Assembly: GCA_947629645.1 (NCBI GenBank)
Contig: CANREV010000016.1
Span: forward strand, 1-64,000
Reading direction: 5' to 3'
From: an uncultured Acetatifactor sp.
GTDB taxonomy: Bacteria; Bacillota; Clostridia; Lachnospirales; Lachnospiraceae
DNA length: 64,000 nucleotides
Position numbers and translations under genes: made by a program
The notes under the pieces: generated by a model
Seen by the model: the letters and a program-made list of their open reading frames with translations, nothing else
Database searches by the model: none
What the model was told of the DNA's origin: nothing
Shown here: in pieces, positions 43,133 through 52,837 of the stretch
How the letters are laid out: every line of letters begins with the position of its first letter
Position numbering within the stretch: position 1 is the first letter of the stretch

Positions 43133-44425
43133 ATGGAACAATATGCAATAAAGGGCGGTAACCCGTTGGTGGGAGACGTGGAGATAGGTGGTGCGAAAAA
43201 TGCAGCGCTTCCTATTCTTGCTGCTTCTATCATGACGGATGAGACCGTATATATAGATAATATGCCCGATGTCAGGGATACCAACGTGCTGTTGGATGCC
43301 ATGGGCAGTATCGGGATTATGGTAAAGCGTCCCGACAGGCACAAAGTCGTGCTCAATGCCGGAAATGTGAATAGTCTGGTGGTGGATGACGAATCCCTCA
43401 AAAAGATCAGGGCTTCCTACTACTTTTTGGGAGCGTTTTTAGCAAAATATAAGCATGCGGAAGTGGTTTTGCCCGGAGGGTGCGACATCGGATTCAGAGC
43501 CATTGATCAGCATATTAAAGGATTTCGTGCCCTGGGAGCGGTGGTAACTATAGAGCACGGCCTTATCAAGGCGCATGCCGATCGGCTGGTGGGCAGCCAT
43601 ATTTATATGGATGGCGTCAGCGTGGGCGCCACGATCAATGTAATGATGGCTGCAACCCTGGCGGAGGGCGTGACGATCATTGAAAATTCCGCGAAAGAGC
43701 CTCATGTGGTGGATCTGGCCAACTTTTTGAATAGCATGGGGGCCAATATCAAGGGTGCGGGTACGGATGTAATCCGTATCAAAGGCGTACAGAAACTGCA
43801 CAGCACGGAGTATACCATTATACCCGACCAGATCGAGGCAGGCACTTTTATGTTCGCGGCCGCCGTCACGAAAGGTGATGTGACGGTAAAGAATGTGATC
43901 CCCAAGCATCTGGAATCTATCACAGCTAAACTTTTGGAGATCGGATGCGAGGTGGAAGAAATAGACGACTGTATCAGAGTGGTGGCATCCAAGCCGTTAA
44001 TCCACACCCATGTAAAAACGCTTCCCTATCCCGGATTTCCCACAGATATGCAGCCGCAGATCACGGTGGCGCTTGCTTTGTCAAAGGGCACCAGCATTGT
44101 GACGGAGACGATTTTTGAAAATCGTTTTAAGTATGTGGACGAGCTGACCAGAATGGGAGCCAACATTAAAGTGGAAGGGACTACTGCCATTATAGACGGG
44201 GTGGAAAAGTATACCGGAGCCAGCATTTCCGCACCGGATCTTCGGGCGGGCGCAGCCCTTGTCATTGCGGCTCTGGCGGCGGAGGGCACGTCCACGGTGG
44301 ATGACATCAGATACATCCAGCGCGGCTACGAGGATTTCCATCTCAAACTGCAGAATCTGGGAGCCCAGATCGAACTGGTACAGACGGAGAAAGATTTCCA
44401 GAAATTTAAGTTAAAGATCGGTTAA
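43133..44425 (+). CDS. murA: UDP-N-acetylglucosamine 1-carboxyvinyltransferase
   Basis: 430 residues, full-length MurA/EPSP-synthase fold. IGGAKNAALPILAAS at the N-terminus; the catalytic loop LPGGCDIGFR keeps the fosfomycin-sensitive Cys117; later GFPTDMQPQ and RYIQRGYEDF match. First committed step of peptidoglycan synthesis: enolpyruvyl transfer from PEP to UDP-GlcNAc in the cytoplasm. ATG 43133 follows AGAGGAATAAATAG. Many Firmicutes have two MurA paralogues; which one this is cannot be told. Confidence 0.95.
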   Translation: MEQYAIKGGNPLVGDVEIGGAKNAALPILAASIMTDETVYIDNMPDVRDTNVLLDAMGSIGIMVKRPDRHKVVLNAGNVNSLVVDDESLKKIRASYYFLGAFLAKYKHAEVVLPGGCDIGFRAIDQHIKGFRALGAVVTIEHGLIKAHADRLVGSHIYMDGVSVGATINVMMAATLAEGVTIIENSAKEPHVVDLANFLNSMGANIKGAGTDVIRIKGVQKLHSTEYTIIPDQIEAGTFMFAAAVTKGDVTVKNVIPKHLESITAKLLEIGCEVEEIDDCIRVVASKPLIHTHVKTLPYPGFPTDMQPQITVALALSKGTSIVTETIFENRFKYVDELTRMGANIKVEGTTAIIDGVEKYTGASISAPDLRAGAALVIAALAAEGTSTVDDIRYIQRGYEDFHLKLQNLGAQIELVQTEKDFQKFKLKIG

Positions 44426-44432
44426 AAAGCTG

Positions 44433-44461
44433 TTGACAGCGCAGGCTGTTTATAGTACTGT
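44433..44461 (+). promoter_or_regulatory. Promoter of the metK leader
   Basis: Perfect TTGACA (44433-44438), 17 bp, weak TACTGT (44456-44461); it starts RNA just before the SAM riboswitch. Confidence 0.5.
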
Positions 44462-44484
44462 AGTGATAGCAATTAAATAGAGTT

Positions 44485-44586
44485 CTCTTATTCAGAGTTG
44501 GTGGAGATACATAGGATCGATGAAGCCACGGCAACCCCCCTGCAGGAAGGTGCCCACCTGAGCGAATGTGAGTCGAACAATAAGAG
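44485..44586 (+). promoter_or_regulatory. SAM-I (S-box) riboswitch before metK
   Basis: P1 is formed by CTCTTA (44485-44490) and TAAGAG (44581-44586). Inside are the S-box hallmarks: AGAGTTGGTGGAG, GATCGATGAAGCCACGGCAACC and AAGGTGCC with AGCGAATGTGAGTCGAACAA before P1 closes. SAM binding stabilises P1 and lets the terminator at 44610 form. AATAAGAGG (44579-44587) can instead pair with CCGCTTATT (44611-44619), eight of nine bases, as antiterminator. Confidence 0.95.
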
Positions 44587-44609
44587 GATGGTGATCGAAA
44601 GATTTAAAG

Positions 44610-44635
44610 TCCGCTTATTCGTAAGCGGATTTTTT
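44610..44635 (+). terminator. Riboswitch expression-platform terminator
   Basis: TCCGCTTA (44610-44617), tetraloop TTCG, TAAGCGGA (44622-44629), then six T (44630-44635). Controls metK. Confidence 0.92.
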
Positions 44636-44692
44636 AGTTTCTTTCGACAGATTCAGTTACCGTAAACTATTTTCAAGGAAAGGAAATTACAA

Positions 44693-45880
44693 ATGGAAAA
44701 ACACTTATTTACATCAGAATCCGTAACGGAAGGACATCCTGACAAAGTCTGTGATGCCGTATCCGATGCGATCCTTGACGCCTGCATGGCGCAGGATCCC
44801 ATGAGCCGTGTGGCTTGCGAAACCGCATGCTGTACCGGGTTTGTGCTGGTGACCGGAGAGATCACTACAAAAGCTAATCTGGATATTCCCGCTATCGTGC
44901 GGGACACTGTAAACGAGATCGGTTATAATGATGCCAAAACCGGATTTGACGGACATACCTGTGCTGTTATGGTGGCGCTGGATAAACAATCCCCCGATAT
45001 CGCCATGGGGGTTGACAAGGCGCTGGAGGCAAGGGAACTTAAGATGAGTGATGCTCAGATCGAGGCCATCGGAGCGGGAGATCAGGGCATGATGTTCGGT
45101 TATGCTTCCAATGAGACTCCGGAACTGATGCCTTATCCTATCTCACTGGCTCATAAGCTTACAAAGCAGTTGACTAAAGTCCGCAAGGACGGCACTTTGA
45201 AATATCTTCGTCCGGACGGCAAGAGTCAGGTTTCTGTAGAGTATGATGAGAACGGTAAGCCGCTGCGTCTGGAAGCGGTAGTGCTCTCTACCCAGCACGA
45301 TGAGGATGTGACACAGGAGCAGATCCGCAAAGACATCCAAAAGTATGTGTTTGATCCGGTGCTTCCTCAGGAAATGATCGATGATAAGACGAAGTTCTTT
45401 ATCAATCCTACCGGCCGTTTTGTGATTGGGGGACCTCACGGCGATGCTGGCCTTACGGGACGTAAGATCATCGTAGACACTTACGGCGGATATGCCCGTC
45501 ACGGCGGCGGCGCTTTCTCCGGCAAGGACTGCACCAAGGTGGACAGAAGCGCGGCTTATGCGGCCCGTTATGTGGCAAAGAATATTGTGGCGGCAGGGCT
45601 TGCAGAGAAGTGTGAGATCCAACTGTCCTATGCGATCGGCGTTGCCCAGCCGACATCTGTTGCCGTAGACACCTTTGGCACCGGAAAACTGTCCAATGAA
45701 AAGCTGGTGGATGTGATCCGCGAGAACTTTGACCTTCGTCCTGCGGGCATCATCAAAATGCTGGATCTGCGCAGGCCCATTTACAGGCAGACAGCGGCTT
45801 ATGGCCACTTTGGCCGGGATGATCTGTCCCTTCCCTGGGAGGCTTGTGATAAAGCGGAAGTTCTGAAAAAGTACATATAG
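44693..45880 (+). CDS. metK: S-adenosylmethionine synthase
   Basis: 395 residues, full length. N-terminal [15 protein letters not shown], the hexapeptide GAGDQG and the P-loop-like [17 protein letters not shown] with GGGAFSGKD are diagnostic. Makes SAM from methionine and ATP in the cytoplasm. ATG 44693 has AAGGAAA upstream. Controlled by feedback through the SAM-I riboswitch in its leader, and followed by its own terminator at 45898. Confidence 0.98.
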   Translation: MEKHLFTSESVTEGHPDKVCDAVSDAILDACMAQDPMSRVACETACCTGFVLVTGEITTKANLDIPAIVRDTVNEIGYNDAKTGFDGHTCAVMVALDKQSPDIAMGVDKALEARELKMSDAQIEAIGAGDQGMMFGYASNETPELMPYPISLAHKLTKQLTKVRKDGTLKYLRPDGKSQVSVEYDENGKPLRLEAVVLSTQHDEDVTQEQIRKDIQKYVFDPVLPQEMIDDKTKFFINPTGRFVIGGPHGDAGLTGRKIIVDTYGGYARHGGGAFSGKDCTKVDRSAAYAARYVAKNIVAAGLAEKCEIQLSYAIGVAQPTSVAVDTFGTGKLSNEKLVDVIRENFDLRPAGIIKMLDLRRPIYRQTAAYGHFGRDDLSLPWEACDKAEVLKKYI

Positions 45881-45897
45881 GCTGGTGTCCTGTTACA

Positions 45898-45936
45898 GGG
45901 TGCGGCCATCGCCTTTGCGATGACCGCGCCCTTTTT
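45898..45936 (+). terminator. Terminator after metK
   Basis: A 15-pair stem (45898-45912 with 45917-45931, one G-U and one mismatch), loop CTTT, then five T. Confidence 0.85.
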
Positions 45937-46013
45937 CGGTAATAAGCCCTTCGCGCTGTAAAGGCGAGGCTTAAAACGTATGCGGCCGCAAAGCCCGAAT
46001 CGTGTTTTGTTCC

Positions 46014-46042
46014 TTTACAAAACTTTTAAATTTCAGTATATT
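46014..46042 (+). promoter_or_regulatory. Promoter of dnaE
   Basis: TTTACA (46014-46019), 17 bp, TATATT (46037-46042). Confidence 0.6.
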
Positions 46043-46108
46043 AAAAGAATAAAGGTTAAGAAAATTCAGCATATCGAAGGAATAAAGGTAAAGAAAAGGA
46101 GCGCAGGA

Positions 46109-49100
46109 ATGGCATTTGCACATCTTCACGTCCATACGGAGTATTCCCTTCTGGACGGTTCCAATAAAATCAAAGAGTATGTCGCACGGGTAAAGGAACT
46201 GGGTATGAACAGCGCGGCCATCACGGATCACGGCGTCATGTACGGCGTTATCGATTTTTACCGGGCGGCCAGGGCGGAAGGCATCAATCCTATTCTGGGC
46301 TGTGAAGTTTATGTGGCGCCAAATTCCCGCTTTGACAAAGAGCTGACGGGCGGTGAGGACAGGTATTATCATCTGGTGCTGTTGGCGGAAAACAACAAAG
46401 GCTATGCCAATCTGATGAAGATCGTCAGCAAGGGCTTTACGGAAGGTTATTATTACAGACCCCGGGTGGATATGGAGGTGCTGGAGCGGTATCACGAGGG
46501 AATCATAGCGCTTTCCGCCTGTCTGGCGGGGGAAGTGCAGCGGTATATTGTCAAAGGACTGACGTCTGAAGCGCGAAAAGTGGCGGAAAAATATGAGAGC
46601 TGCTTCGGCAAGGGGAATTTTTTTCTGGAATTGCAGGATCACGGTCTTCCGGAGCAGAGAATGGTCAATACGGAACTGTTGAAAATGAGCAGGGAATTGG
46701 ACATTCCGCTGGTTGTCACCAACGATGTCCATTACACCTATGCGGAGGATGCGGATTCCCATGATATCCTTCTGTGCCTTCAGACAGGTAAGAAGCTTGC
46801 CGATGAGGATCGGATGCGCTATGAGGGCGGCCAGTATTACGTCAAAAGCGAAGAAGAGATGAAGGCTCTTTTTCCCTACGCGTGGGAAGCTGTGGAAAAT
46901 ACGCAGAGGATCGCGGACCGGTGTCATGTGGAGATCGAGTTCGGCGTCACCAAACTGCCGCATTATGAAGTGCCGGACGGCTACGATTCCTGGACCTATC
47001 TGAACAAGCTCTGCGATGACGGTATGAAAGAGCGTTACGGCGATGGAACCCAGCCCGCGGGAGACACAGGACAGACGCTGCAGGAAAGGCTTCATTATGA
47101 ACTGGACGTTATCCGCACCATGGGATATGTGGATTATTTCCTGATCGTGTGGGACTTTATCAATTACGCGAAATCCAACGGTATCCCTGTGGGACCCGGC
47201 AGAGGGTCGGCGGCGGGCAGCATCGTCTCCTATTGTCTGAAGATCACCAATATCGATCCCATCAGATATAATCTGCTGTTTGAGCGTTTTCTGAATCCGG
47301 AGCGCGTTTCCATGCCGGATATTGATATTGACTTTTGCTTTAACAGGCGGCAGGAGGTCATTGATTATGTGTGCAGGAAATACGGCGCGGACAGGGTGGT
47401 GCAGATCGTAACATTCGGTACTTTGGCCGCCAAGGGCGTCATCCGTGATGTGGGGCGTGTCATGGACCTGCCTTACGCCTTTGTGGATTCCATTGCCAAA
47501 ATGATTCCCAATGAGCTCAATATCACGATTGACCGCGCGCTGGAGATGAATCCGGAATTTCGCAGGCTTGTCCAGGAGGACGAACAGGTTCATCATCTGA
47601 TTCAGATGTGTAAACGCCTGGAGGGACTGCCGAGGCACACGTCCATGCACGCGGCGGGAGTAGTCATATGTCCTAAGCCCGCCGATGAGTTCGTCCCTCT
47701 GTCCAGGGGAAGCGATGGTTCTATCACCACTCAGTTTACCATGACTACGCTGGAAGAACTGGGATTGCTTAAAATGGATTTTCTGGGACTGCGAACGCTG
47801 ACTGTAATCCAGGATGCGGTAAAGTTTGTGGAGAAGCGTACGGGAAAGCATATCGATATCGACAATATTGATTACAACGACCCGCAGGTGCTGGCATCGA
47901 TCGGTTCCGGCAAAACGGACGGCGTATTTCAGCTGGAAAGTACGGGGATGAAGAATTTTATGAAAGAGCTGCGCCCGCAGAATCTGGAAGATATCATTGC
48001 GGGAATCTCATTGTATCGTCCCGGTCCCATGGACTTTATTCCTAAGTATATCAAGGGCAAGAACAATCACAAGGATGTGGCGTATTCCTGTCCTCAGCTG
48101 GAACCCATACTGAAACCAACCTACGGCTGCATTGTTTATCAGGAGCAGGTTATGCAGATCGTGCGGGACCTGGGCGGATACACGCTGGGCAGGAGCGATC
48201 TGGTGCGCCGGGCGATGAGCAAAAAAAAGCAGTCGGTTATGGAAAAGGAGCGTGCGAATTTTATTTACGGCAATGAGGAGGAAAACGTTCCGGGATGTGT
48301 GGCAAAAGGCATTGATGAAAAAATAGCAAGTGGTATTTATGATGATATGATGGACTTTGCTAAATATGCATTTAATAAATCCCATGCAGCGTGCTATGCA
48401 GTGGTGGCATTACAGACAGCCTATTTAAAATATTATTATCCTGTAGAATTTATGGCGGCTTTAATGACATCTGTTATAGATAATCCGAAGAAAGTTTCCG
48501 AGTATATCCTGACCTGCAGGAATATGGGGATCCGTATGCTTCCGCCGGATATCAACGTAGGCGAGAGCGACTTTTCCGTGACAGGGGATGGTATCCGGTA
48601 TGCACTGACGGCAATCAAGAGCATCGGAAAGCAGTTTACAGATGATATCGTGGCGGAAAGGGAACAGAGAGGAAGTTTTGCCAACCTTCAGGATTTTATC
48701 ACCAGAACCGCGGATATGGATTTAAACAGGCGGCTGATCGAGAATCTGATCAAAGCGGGGGCGCTGGACAGTCTGGGAGGGACCAGAAAACAGTTCATGA
48801 GCGTCTATGTTCAGATTCTGGATCACGTTGTCAGGGATAAAAAAAATAATCTTGCCGGACAGATTTCTCTCTTTGACATTGCCGGGGAAAATCAGAAGGA
48901 CGAGTTTGATATCCGGCTGCCTGATGTAGGTGAATATTCCAAGGAAATGCTGCTGGCTTTTGAAAAGGAGGTTCTGGGGATCTATCTGAGCGGCCATCCT
49001 CTGGAAACGTATGAAAAGCTTTGGAGAAGCTATATTACAAATACGACAAACGATTTTGCGCTGGATGAGGAGAGCCAGACGGTTTCCGTGGCGGATCAGT

Positions 49101-49702
49101 CCGGCGTGGTGGTAGGCGGGCTGATCGCAAATAAGACTATCAAGTACACAAAAAACGATAAGGTAATGGCTTTCTTAAATCTGGAAGATCTGGTGGGTAA
49201 TGTGGAGGTTGTGATCTTTCCCAGAGATTATGAAAAGTATAGCAGTATCCTCCGGGAAGACGCCAAGATCTTTATCAAAGGGCATGCCTCCGTGGAAGAG
49301 GAACGGGACGGGAAGGTGATCTGCGAGCAGATTGTCACCTTTGAGGAAGCGGAGCTGGCTGGCGGGAAGCCCATCTTCCGGGGCCAGAGAAGGGTTCAGG
49401 GAGCCGGAGGAGGCGGTCCGGCCTCTGACGGCAGCCACACCGCTGGCGCTTCCAAAGGAAAGGCCCGGTCCATACCAAAGGGCGTCTGGATCCAGTTTCC
49501 GGATATACAGGATTATAACGCCAGAAAGCAGGAATTATTTTCCGCCATCGCGTCATCGGAGGGCAGCGATAATGTGGTTGTCTATCTGAAAGATACGAAG
49601 GGGTACAAACTGCTTCCCCCAGACAGCAGAGTGTCCGCGGACAGCGGGCTGTTGGAAAAGCTGGGTGGACTGTTTGGGGAAGAAAATGTAAAAATCAGGT
49701 GA
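46109..49702 (+). CDS. dnaE: DNA polymerase III subunit alpha (DnaE)
   Basis: 1197 residues. PHP domain at the N-terminus (HLHVHTEYSLLDG), palm with GPGRGSAAGS and the catalytic MPDIDIDF, finger/HhH regions, and an OB-fold near 1000-1080 (VVGGLIANKTIKYTKNDKVM). A Gly/Ser-rich linker (GAGGGGPASDG) precedes the tail. In Firmicutes DnaE works with PolC in replication, extending primers. ATG 46109 chosen (AAGGAG seven bases upstream); the longer frame from 45980 lies upstream of the promoter -10. Confidence 0.96.
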   Translation: MAFAHLHVHTEYSLLDGSNKIKEYVARVKELGMNSAAITDHGVMYGVIDFYRAARAEGINPILGCEVYVAPNSRFDKELTGGEDRYYHLVLLAENNKGYANLMKIVSKGFTEGYYYRPRVDMEVLERYHEGIIALSACLAGEVQRYIVKGLTSEARKVAEKYESCFGKGNFFLELQDHGLPEQRMVNTELLKMSRELDIPLVVTNDVHYTYAEDADSHDILLCLQTGKKLADEDRMRYEGGQYYVKSEEEMKALFPYAWEAVENTQRIADRCHVEIEFGVTKLPHYEVPDGYDSWTYLNKLCDDGMKERYGDGTQPAGDTGQTLQERLHYELDVIRTMGYVDYFLIVWDFINYAKSNGIPVGPGRGSAAGSIVSYCLKITNIDPIRYNLLFERFLNPERVSMPDIDIDFCFNRRQEVIDYVCRKYGADRVVQIVTFGTLAAKGVIRDVGRVMDLPYAFVDSIAKMIPNELNITIDRALEMNPEFRRLVQEDEQVHHLIQMCKRLEGLPRHTSMHAAGVVICPKPADEFVPLSRGSDGSITTQFTMTTLEELGLLKMDFLGLRTLTVIQDAVKFVEKRTGKHIDIDNIDYNDPQVLASIGSGKTDGVFQLESTGMKNFMKELRPQNLEDIIAGISLYRPGPMDFIPKYIKGKNNHKDVAYSCPQLEPILKPTYGCIVYQEQVMQIVRDLGGYTLGRSDLVRRAMSKKKQSVMEKERANFIYGNEEENVPGCVAKGIDEKIASGIYDDMMDFAKYAFNKSHAACYAVVALQTAYLKYYYPVEFMAALMTSVIDNPKKVSEYILTCRNMGIRMLPPDINVGESDFSVTGDGIRYALTAIKSIGKQFTDDIVAEREQRGSFANLQDFITRTADMDLNRRLIENLIKAGALDSLGGTRKQFMSVYVQILDHVVRDKKNNLAGQISLFDIAGENQKDEFDIRLPDVGEYSKEMLLAFEKEVLGIYLSGHPLETYEKLWRSYITNTTNDFALDEESQTVSVADQSGVVVGGLIANKTIKYTKNDKVMAFLNLEDLVGNVEVVIFPRDYEKYSSILREDAKIFIKGHASVEEERDGKVICEQIVTFEEAELAGGKPIFRGQRRVQGAGGGGPASDGSHTAGASKGKARSIPKGVWIQFPDIQDYNARKQELFSAIASSEGSDNVVVYLKDTKGYKLLPPDSRVSADSGLLEKLGGLFGEENVKIR

Positions 49703-49719
49703 TTCTGCGGCACAACCTA

Positions 49720-49748
49720 TTGAAAACCGCTGTAAAAAGGATTAAAAT
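49720..49748 (+). promoter_or_regulatory. Promoter of pfkA
   Basis: TTGAAA (49720-49725), 17 bp, TAAAAT (49743-49748). Confidence 0.6.
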
Positions 49749-49757
49749 AGGGTCTTA

Positions 49758-49777
49758 GATATACTTTTAAGTATATC
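49758..49777. promoter_or_regulatory. 20-bp dyad at the pfkA transcription start
   Basis: GATATACTT, spacer TT, AAGTATATC. It begins about where transcription should start and ends just before AGGAGG, so it is either an operator or a 5' RNA hairpin. Confidence 0.5.
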
Positions 49778-49793
49778 CTCAGGAGGTAACATC

Positions 49794-50768
49794 ATGGCAA
49801 AAGAGATTAAAACGATTGCCGTTCTGACCAGCGGCGGAGATGCACCGGGAATGAATGCCGCTATCCGTGCAGTTGCCCGTACGGCGATCGCCAGAGGACT
49901 TAAGGTAAAAGGTATCAAGAAAGGCTATAACGGCCTTTTAAATGAAGAGATTATTGACCTGGAGGCACGCAACGTCTCCGATATTCTCCAGAGAGGCGGC
50001 ACTGTGCTCGGCACGGCAAGATGTCTGGAATTTAAAGAGTTGGAATATCAGAAAAAGGGAGCCGAGATCTGTAAAAAGCACGGGATTGACGGCATTGTAG
50101 TAATCGGCGGGGACGGTTCTTACCGCGGAGCGCAGGCGTTGTCCAGACAGGGGATCAACACCGTGGGGCTGCCGGGAACGATCGATCTGGATATTGCGTG
50201 CACCGATTATACGATCGGATTTGATACCGCTGTGAATACAGCCATGCAGGCGATCGACAAGGTAAAGGATACCTCATCTTCTCATGAGAGATGCAGTATC
50301 ATAGAAGTTATGGGACGTAATGCCGGCTATATCGCACTCTGGTGCAGTATCGCAAACGGGGCGGAAGATGTGCTGCTTCCCGAGAAATATGACTTCAACG
50401 AGCAGGAGATTATCAATCATATCATCGAGAGCCGCAAGAGAGGCAAGACCCACCATATCATCATCAACGCGGAAGGCATCGGGCATTCCACCTCTATGGC
50501 GCGAAGGATTGAGGCGGCCACCGGTATGGAGACCCGCGCTACCATCCTCGGCTACATGCAGCGTGGAGGAAGTCCTACCGCCATGGACCGCTACTATGCG
50601 TCCATCATGGGAGCATACGCGGTGGATATTATGCTTCAGGGTAAAACGAACAGAGTGGTAGGTTATAAGAACGGAGAGTTTGTGGATTTTGATATTGAAG
50701 AAGCATTGGCGATGAAGAAGAGTATTGATGAATATCAGTATGAAGTTTCACAGGTTCTGACAATTTAG
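49794..50768 (+). CDS. pfkA: ATP-dependent 6-phosphofructokinase
   Basis: 324 residues. N-terminal LTSGGDAPGMNAAIRA, ATP-site GGDGSYRGA (Gly rather than the Asp of PPi enzymes), and catalytic PGTIDLDIACTDYTIGFDTA. The usual TIDND has Leu instead of Asn here, while both Asp remain. Late MGRNAGYIAL and HIIINAEGIG fit. Commits fructose-6-phosphate to glycolysis. ATG 49794 with AGGAGG eight bases upstream, own promoter and terminator. Confidence 0.96.
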   Translation: MAKEIKTIAVLTSGGDAPGMNAAIRAVARTAIARGLKVKGIKKGYNGLLNEEIIDLEARNVSDILQRGGTVLGTARCLEFKELEYQKKGAEICKKHGIDGIVVIGGDGSYRGAQALSRQGINTVGLPGTIDLDIACTDYTIGFDTAVNTAMQAIDKVKDTSSSHERCSIIEVMGRNAGYIALWCSIANGAEDVLLPEKYDFNEQEIINHIIESRKRGKTHHIIINAEGIGHSTSMARRIEAATGMETRATILGYMQRGGSPTAMDRYYASIMGAYAVDIMLQGKTNRVVGYKNGEFVDFDIEEALAMKKSIDEYQYEVSQVLTI

Positions 50769-50799
50769 CATTGAAATGATATCCGATATCATTTATGAG

Positions 50800-50829
50800 A
50801 CGGCTGTTCCGATAAAGAGCAGCCGTTTT
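50800..50829 (+). terminator. Terminator after pfkA
   Basis: ACGGCTG (50800-50806) and CAGCCGT (50820-50826), then a T run to 50829. Confidence 0.75.
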
Positions 50830-50938
50830 CTAAATCGCGGATAAAAATTATATTTTATTGGGAAGCGGCGCACCAGGCCTGAAGGGTCTGTGTCAGAAGC
50901 AGGGATTCGGCCGGACTTTGCGTGAAAGGAGAGAGAAT

Positions 50939-51730
50939 GTGATTACCAGCAATTCCAACCCTAAAGTCAGACAGATTATACAGTGGCAGAATAAAGCGGG
51001 CGAGAGACGCAGCGCGAACATTTTTCTGATCGAGGGGTTTAAGATGTTTGAGGAAGCGCCGGAACAAAAGATCCGACAAGTATTTGTTTCTTCAGACGCT
51101 TCAGAGAGAATTGGAGCGGACCCTGTTTTGAGGGAACGGTTGGAACGAATCGGATATGAGGAGGTAGCGGGAGATGTCTTTGCGCGGATGTCGGACACCC
51201 GGACGCCGCAGGGAATCCTGTGTGTGGTCGAACGGCCGCAATATTCTCTGGAGCAGCTATTGCAGACAGAGGATCCCCTGCTGGTGGTATTAGAAGACCT
51301 TCAGGATCCGGGAAACCTGGGAACTATCATCAGAACGGGAGAAGGCGCAGGAATAACAGGCGTTATAATGAGCGGTCATACAGTGGATCTCTTTAATCCG
51401 AAAACGATACGCGCTACCATGGGATCTGTTTTCAGAGTTCCTTTTGTGTATGTGGAGGATCTTTTGCATACCATACAGCGCTTGGATCAAAAGGGGATCC
51501 ATACCTATGCGGCCTGCCTGCAGGAGAGTATGTATTACGATTGTTATTCTTATAAGGAAGGAACAGCTTTCCTGATAGGCAACGAAGGAAAGGGGCTGAC
51601 GCAGGAGATTGCGGCGCAGGCACGGCATCATTTGAAAATCCCCATGGAAGGGGAAGTGGAATCTCTTAACGCGGCAGTTGCCGCCGCACTGCTGGTATAT
51701 GAGGCGCACCGGCAGAGAAAAGGGAGATAG
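50939..51730 (+). CDS. TrmH-family RNA 2'-O-methyltransferase (SpoU)
   Basis: 263 residues. N-terminal substrate-binding domain, then the knotted SpoU methyltransferase with its three motifs: LEDLQDPGNLGTIIRTGEGAG, LIGNEGKGL and IPMEGEVESLNAAVAAALLVYE. Uses SAM to methylate a ribose 2'-OH in rRNA or tRNA; target not evident. GTG 50939 chosen because AAGGAG is seven bases upstream; the ATG at 50858 lies next to the pfkA terminator and has no signal. Confidence 0.93.
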   Translation: MITSNSNPKVRQIIQWQNKAGERRSANIFLIEGFKMFEEAPEQKIRQVFVSSDASERIGADPVLRERLERIGYEEVAGDVFARMSDTRTPQGILCVVERPQYSLEQLLQTEDPLLVVLEDLQDPGNLGTIIRTGEGAGITGVIMSGHTVDLFNPKTIRATMGSVFRVPFVYVEDLLHTIQRLDQKGIHTYAACLQESMYYDCYSYKEGTAFLIGNEGKGLTQEIAAQARHHLKIPMEGEVESLNAAVAAALLVYEAHRQRKGR

Positions 51731-51807
51731 CTGAAAGGAAAAGCATAAAAATTAAACTACGAATTAATTTTAACACAATAAAACCCTGACAGGCAGGAGG
51801 AGAGAAA

Positions 51808-52605
51808 ATGAAAATAGGATTTATAGGATTGGGAAATATGGCCGGAGCCATGATAGGAGGAATGTTAGAGAAAAAGATGGTGTCGCCGAAAGACGTGATC
51901 GGATCATCCAGAACGGCTGCCACAAGAGATAAAATTAAATGTAAATATAATATTAACACTACGGAAACCAACTGTGAGACAGCGGCGCAGTCGGATATTT
52001 TATTCCTTGCGGTAAAACCTGTTATTTTAAAAGATGTCATAGATGAGATCAGGGATGCGGTAAAACCTGACGCGTTGGTAGTCAGTATTGCGGCAGGGAG
52101 GGATCTTAATTTTTTAAAAGAGGCTTTCGGCAGGCCTGAGCTCAAAATTATCCGTTGTATGCCCAATACGCCGGCTTTGGTCTTGGAGGGATGTACCGGG
52201 GTCTGCGCCGGAGAAGAAGTGCCGCAGGCGGATTTGCAGCGTGTAGTGGATCTGATGGGATCCTTTGGCAGGGCTATCGTGGTGCCGGAGCGGCTGATGG
52301 ATGTGGTAGTAGGCGTCAGCGGCAGTTCGCCGGCGTATGTGTTTCTGTTTATTGAAGCCATGGCGGATCAGGCGGTGGCTGAGGGTATGCCCAGAAAGCA
52401 GGCATATGAATTTGCGGCGCAGGCTGTGCTGGGCAGCGCCAAGATGGTTCTGGAAACCGGAATGCATCCCGGAGAGCTGAAAGATATGGTATGTTCTCCT
52501 GCCGGAACCACCATTCAGGCGGTAAAAGTATTAGAAGAAACGGGTCTGCGCGCGGCTGTCATGAATGCTGTGGAGGCCTGCGTGGAGAAGTCAAGAAATA
52601 TGTAG
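51808..52605 (+). CDS. proC: Pyrroline-5-carboxylate reductase
   Basis: 265 residues, full length. NAD(P)-binding IGFIGLGNMAGAMIGG at the start and the signature tail region DMVCSPAGTTIQAVKVLEE. Catalyses the last step of proline synthesis in the cytoplasm. ATG 51808 is preceded by AGGAGGAGAG. It lies 77 bp after the methyltransferase gene. A long dyad follows. Confidence 0.96.
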   Translation: MKIGFIGLGNMAGAMIGGMLEKKMVSPKDVIGSSRTAATRDKIKCKYNINTTETNCETAAQSDILFLAVKPVILKDVIDEIRDAVKPDALVVSIAAGRDLNFLKEAFGRPELKIIRCMPNTPALVLEGCTGVCAGEEVPQADLQRVVDLMGSFGRAIVVPERLMDVVVGVSGSSPAYVFLFIEAMADQAVAEGMPRKQAYEFAAQAVLGSAKMVLETGMHPGELKDMVCSPAGTTIQAVKVLEETGLRAAVMNAVEACVEKSRNM

Positions 52606-52619
52606 CCGGCGCTCCCTCA

Positions 52620-52676
52620 GCCAGGCTCAAATGAGTTTCATTCATGCAGGCATGTTGTTGCTCATTTGAGTCTGGC
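52620..52676 (+). terminator. Long hairpin after proC
   Basis: A 16-pair stem (52620-52635 with 52661-52676, one G-U) encloses a 25-base loop with its own small CATGC/GCATG dyad. No T run follows, so termination is uncertain. Confidence 0.5.
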
Positions 52677-52719
52677 AGGCTGACCGGTTACAAATATGAT
52701 GCAATTCTGATGCAAAAAC

Positions 52720-52748
52720 TTGACAAATAGTTTTCACTTTGCTATGAT
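52720..52748 (+). promoter_or_regulatory. Strong promoter of the SleB-like hydrolase gene
   Basis: Perfect TTGACA (52720-52725), 17 bp, TATGAT (52743-52748); leaves a leader of about 80 bases. Confidence 0.75.
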
Positions 52749-52837
52749 GGGTTCCGTAACAAATTTAACAACTTTGTAATATTTATACCAAATGTAGGCA
52801 ATGCTATTGTTAATATTTGTTTTTGGAGGTAAATAGA

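Noticed and set aside
45971..47851. 626-codon open frame on the minus strand
   Set aside because: It is antisense to dnaE, which has all family motifs; the antisense product is rich in His, Ile and Arg as expected for a shadow frame.
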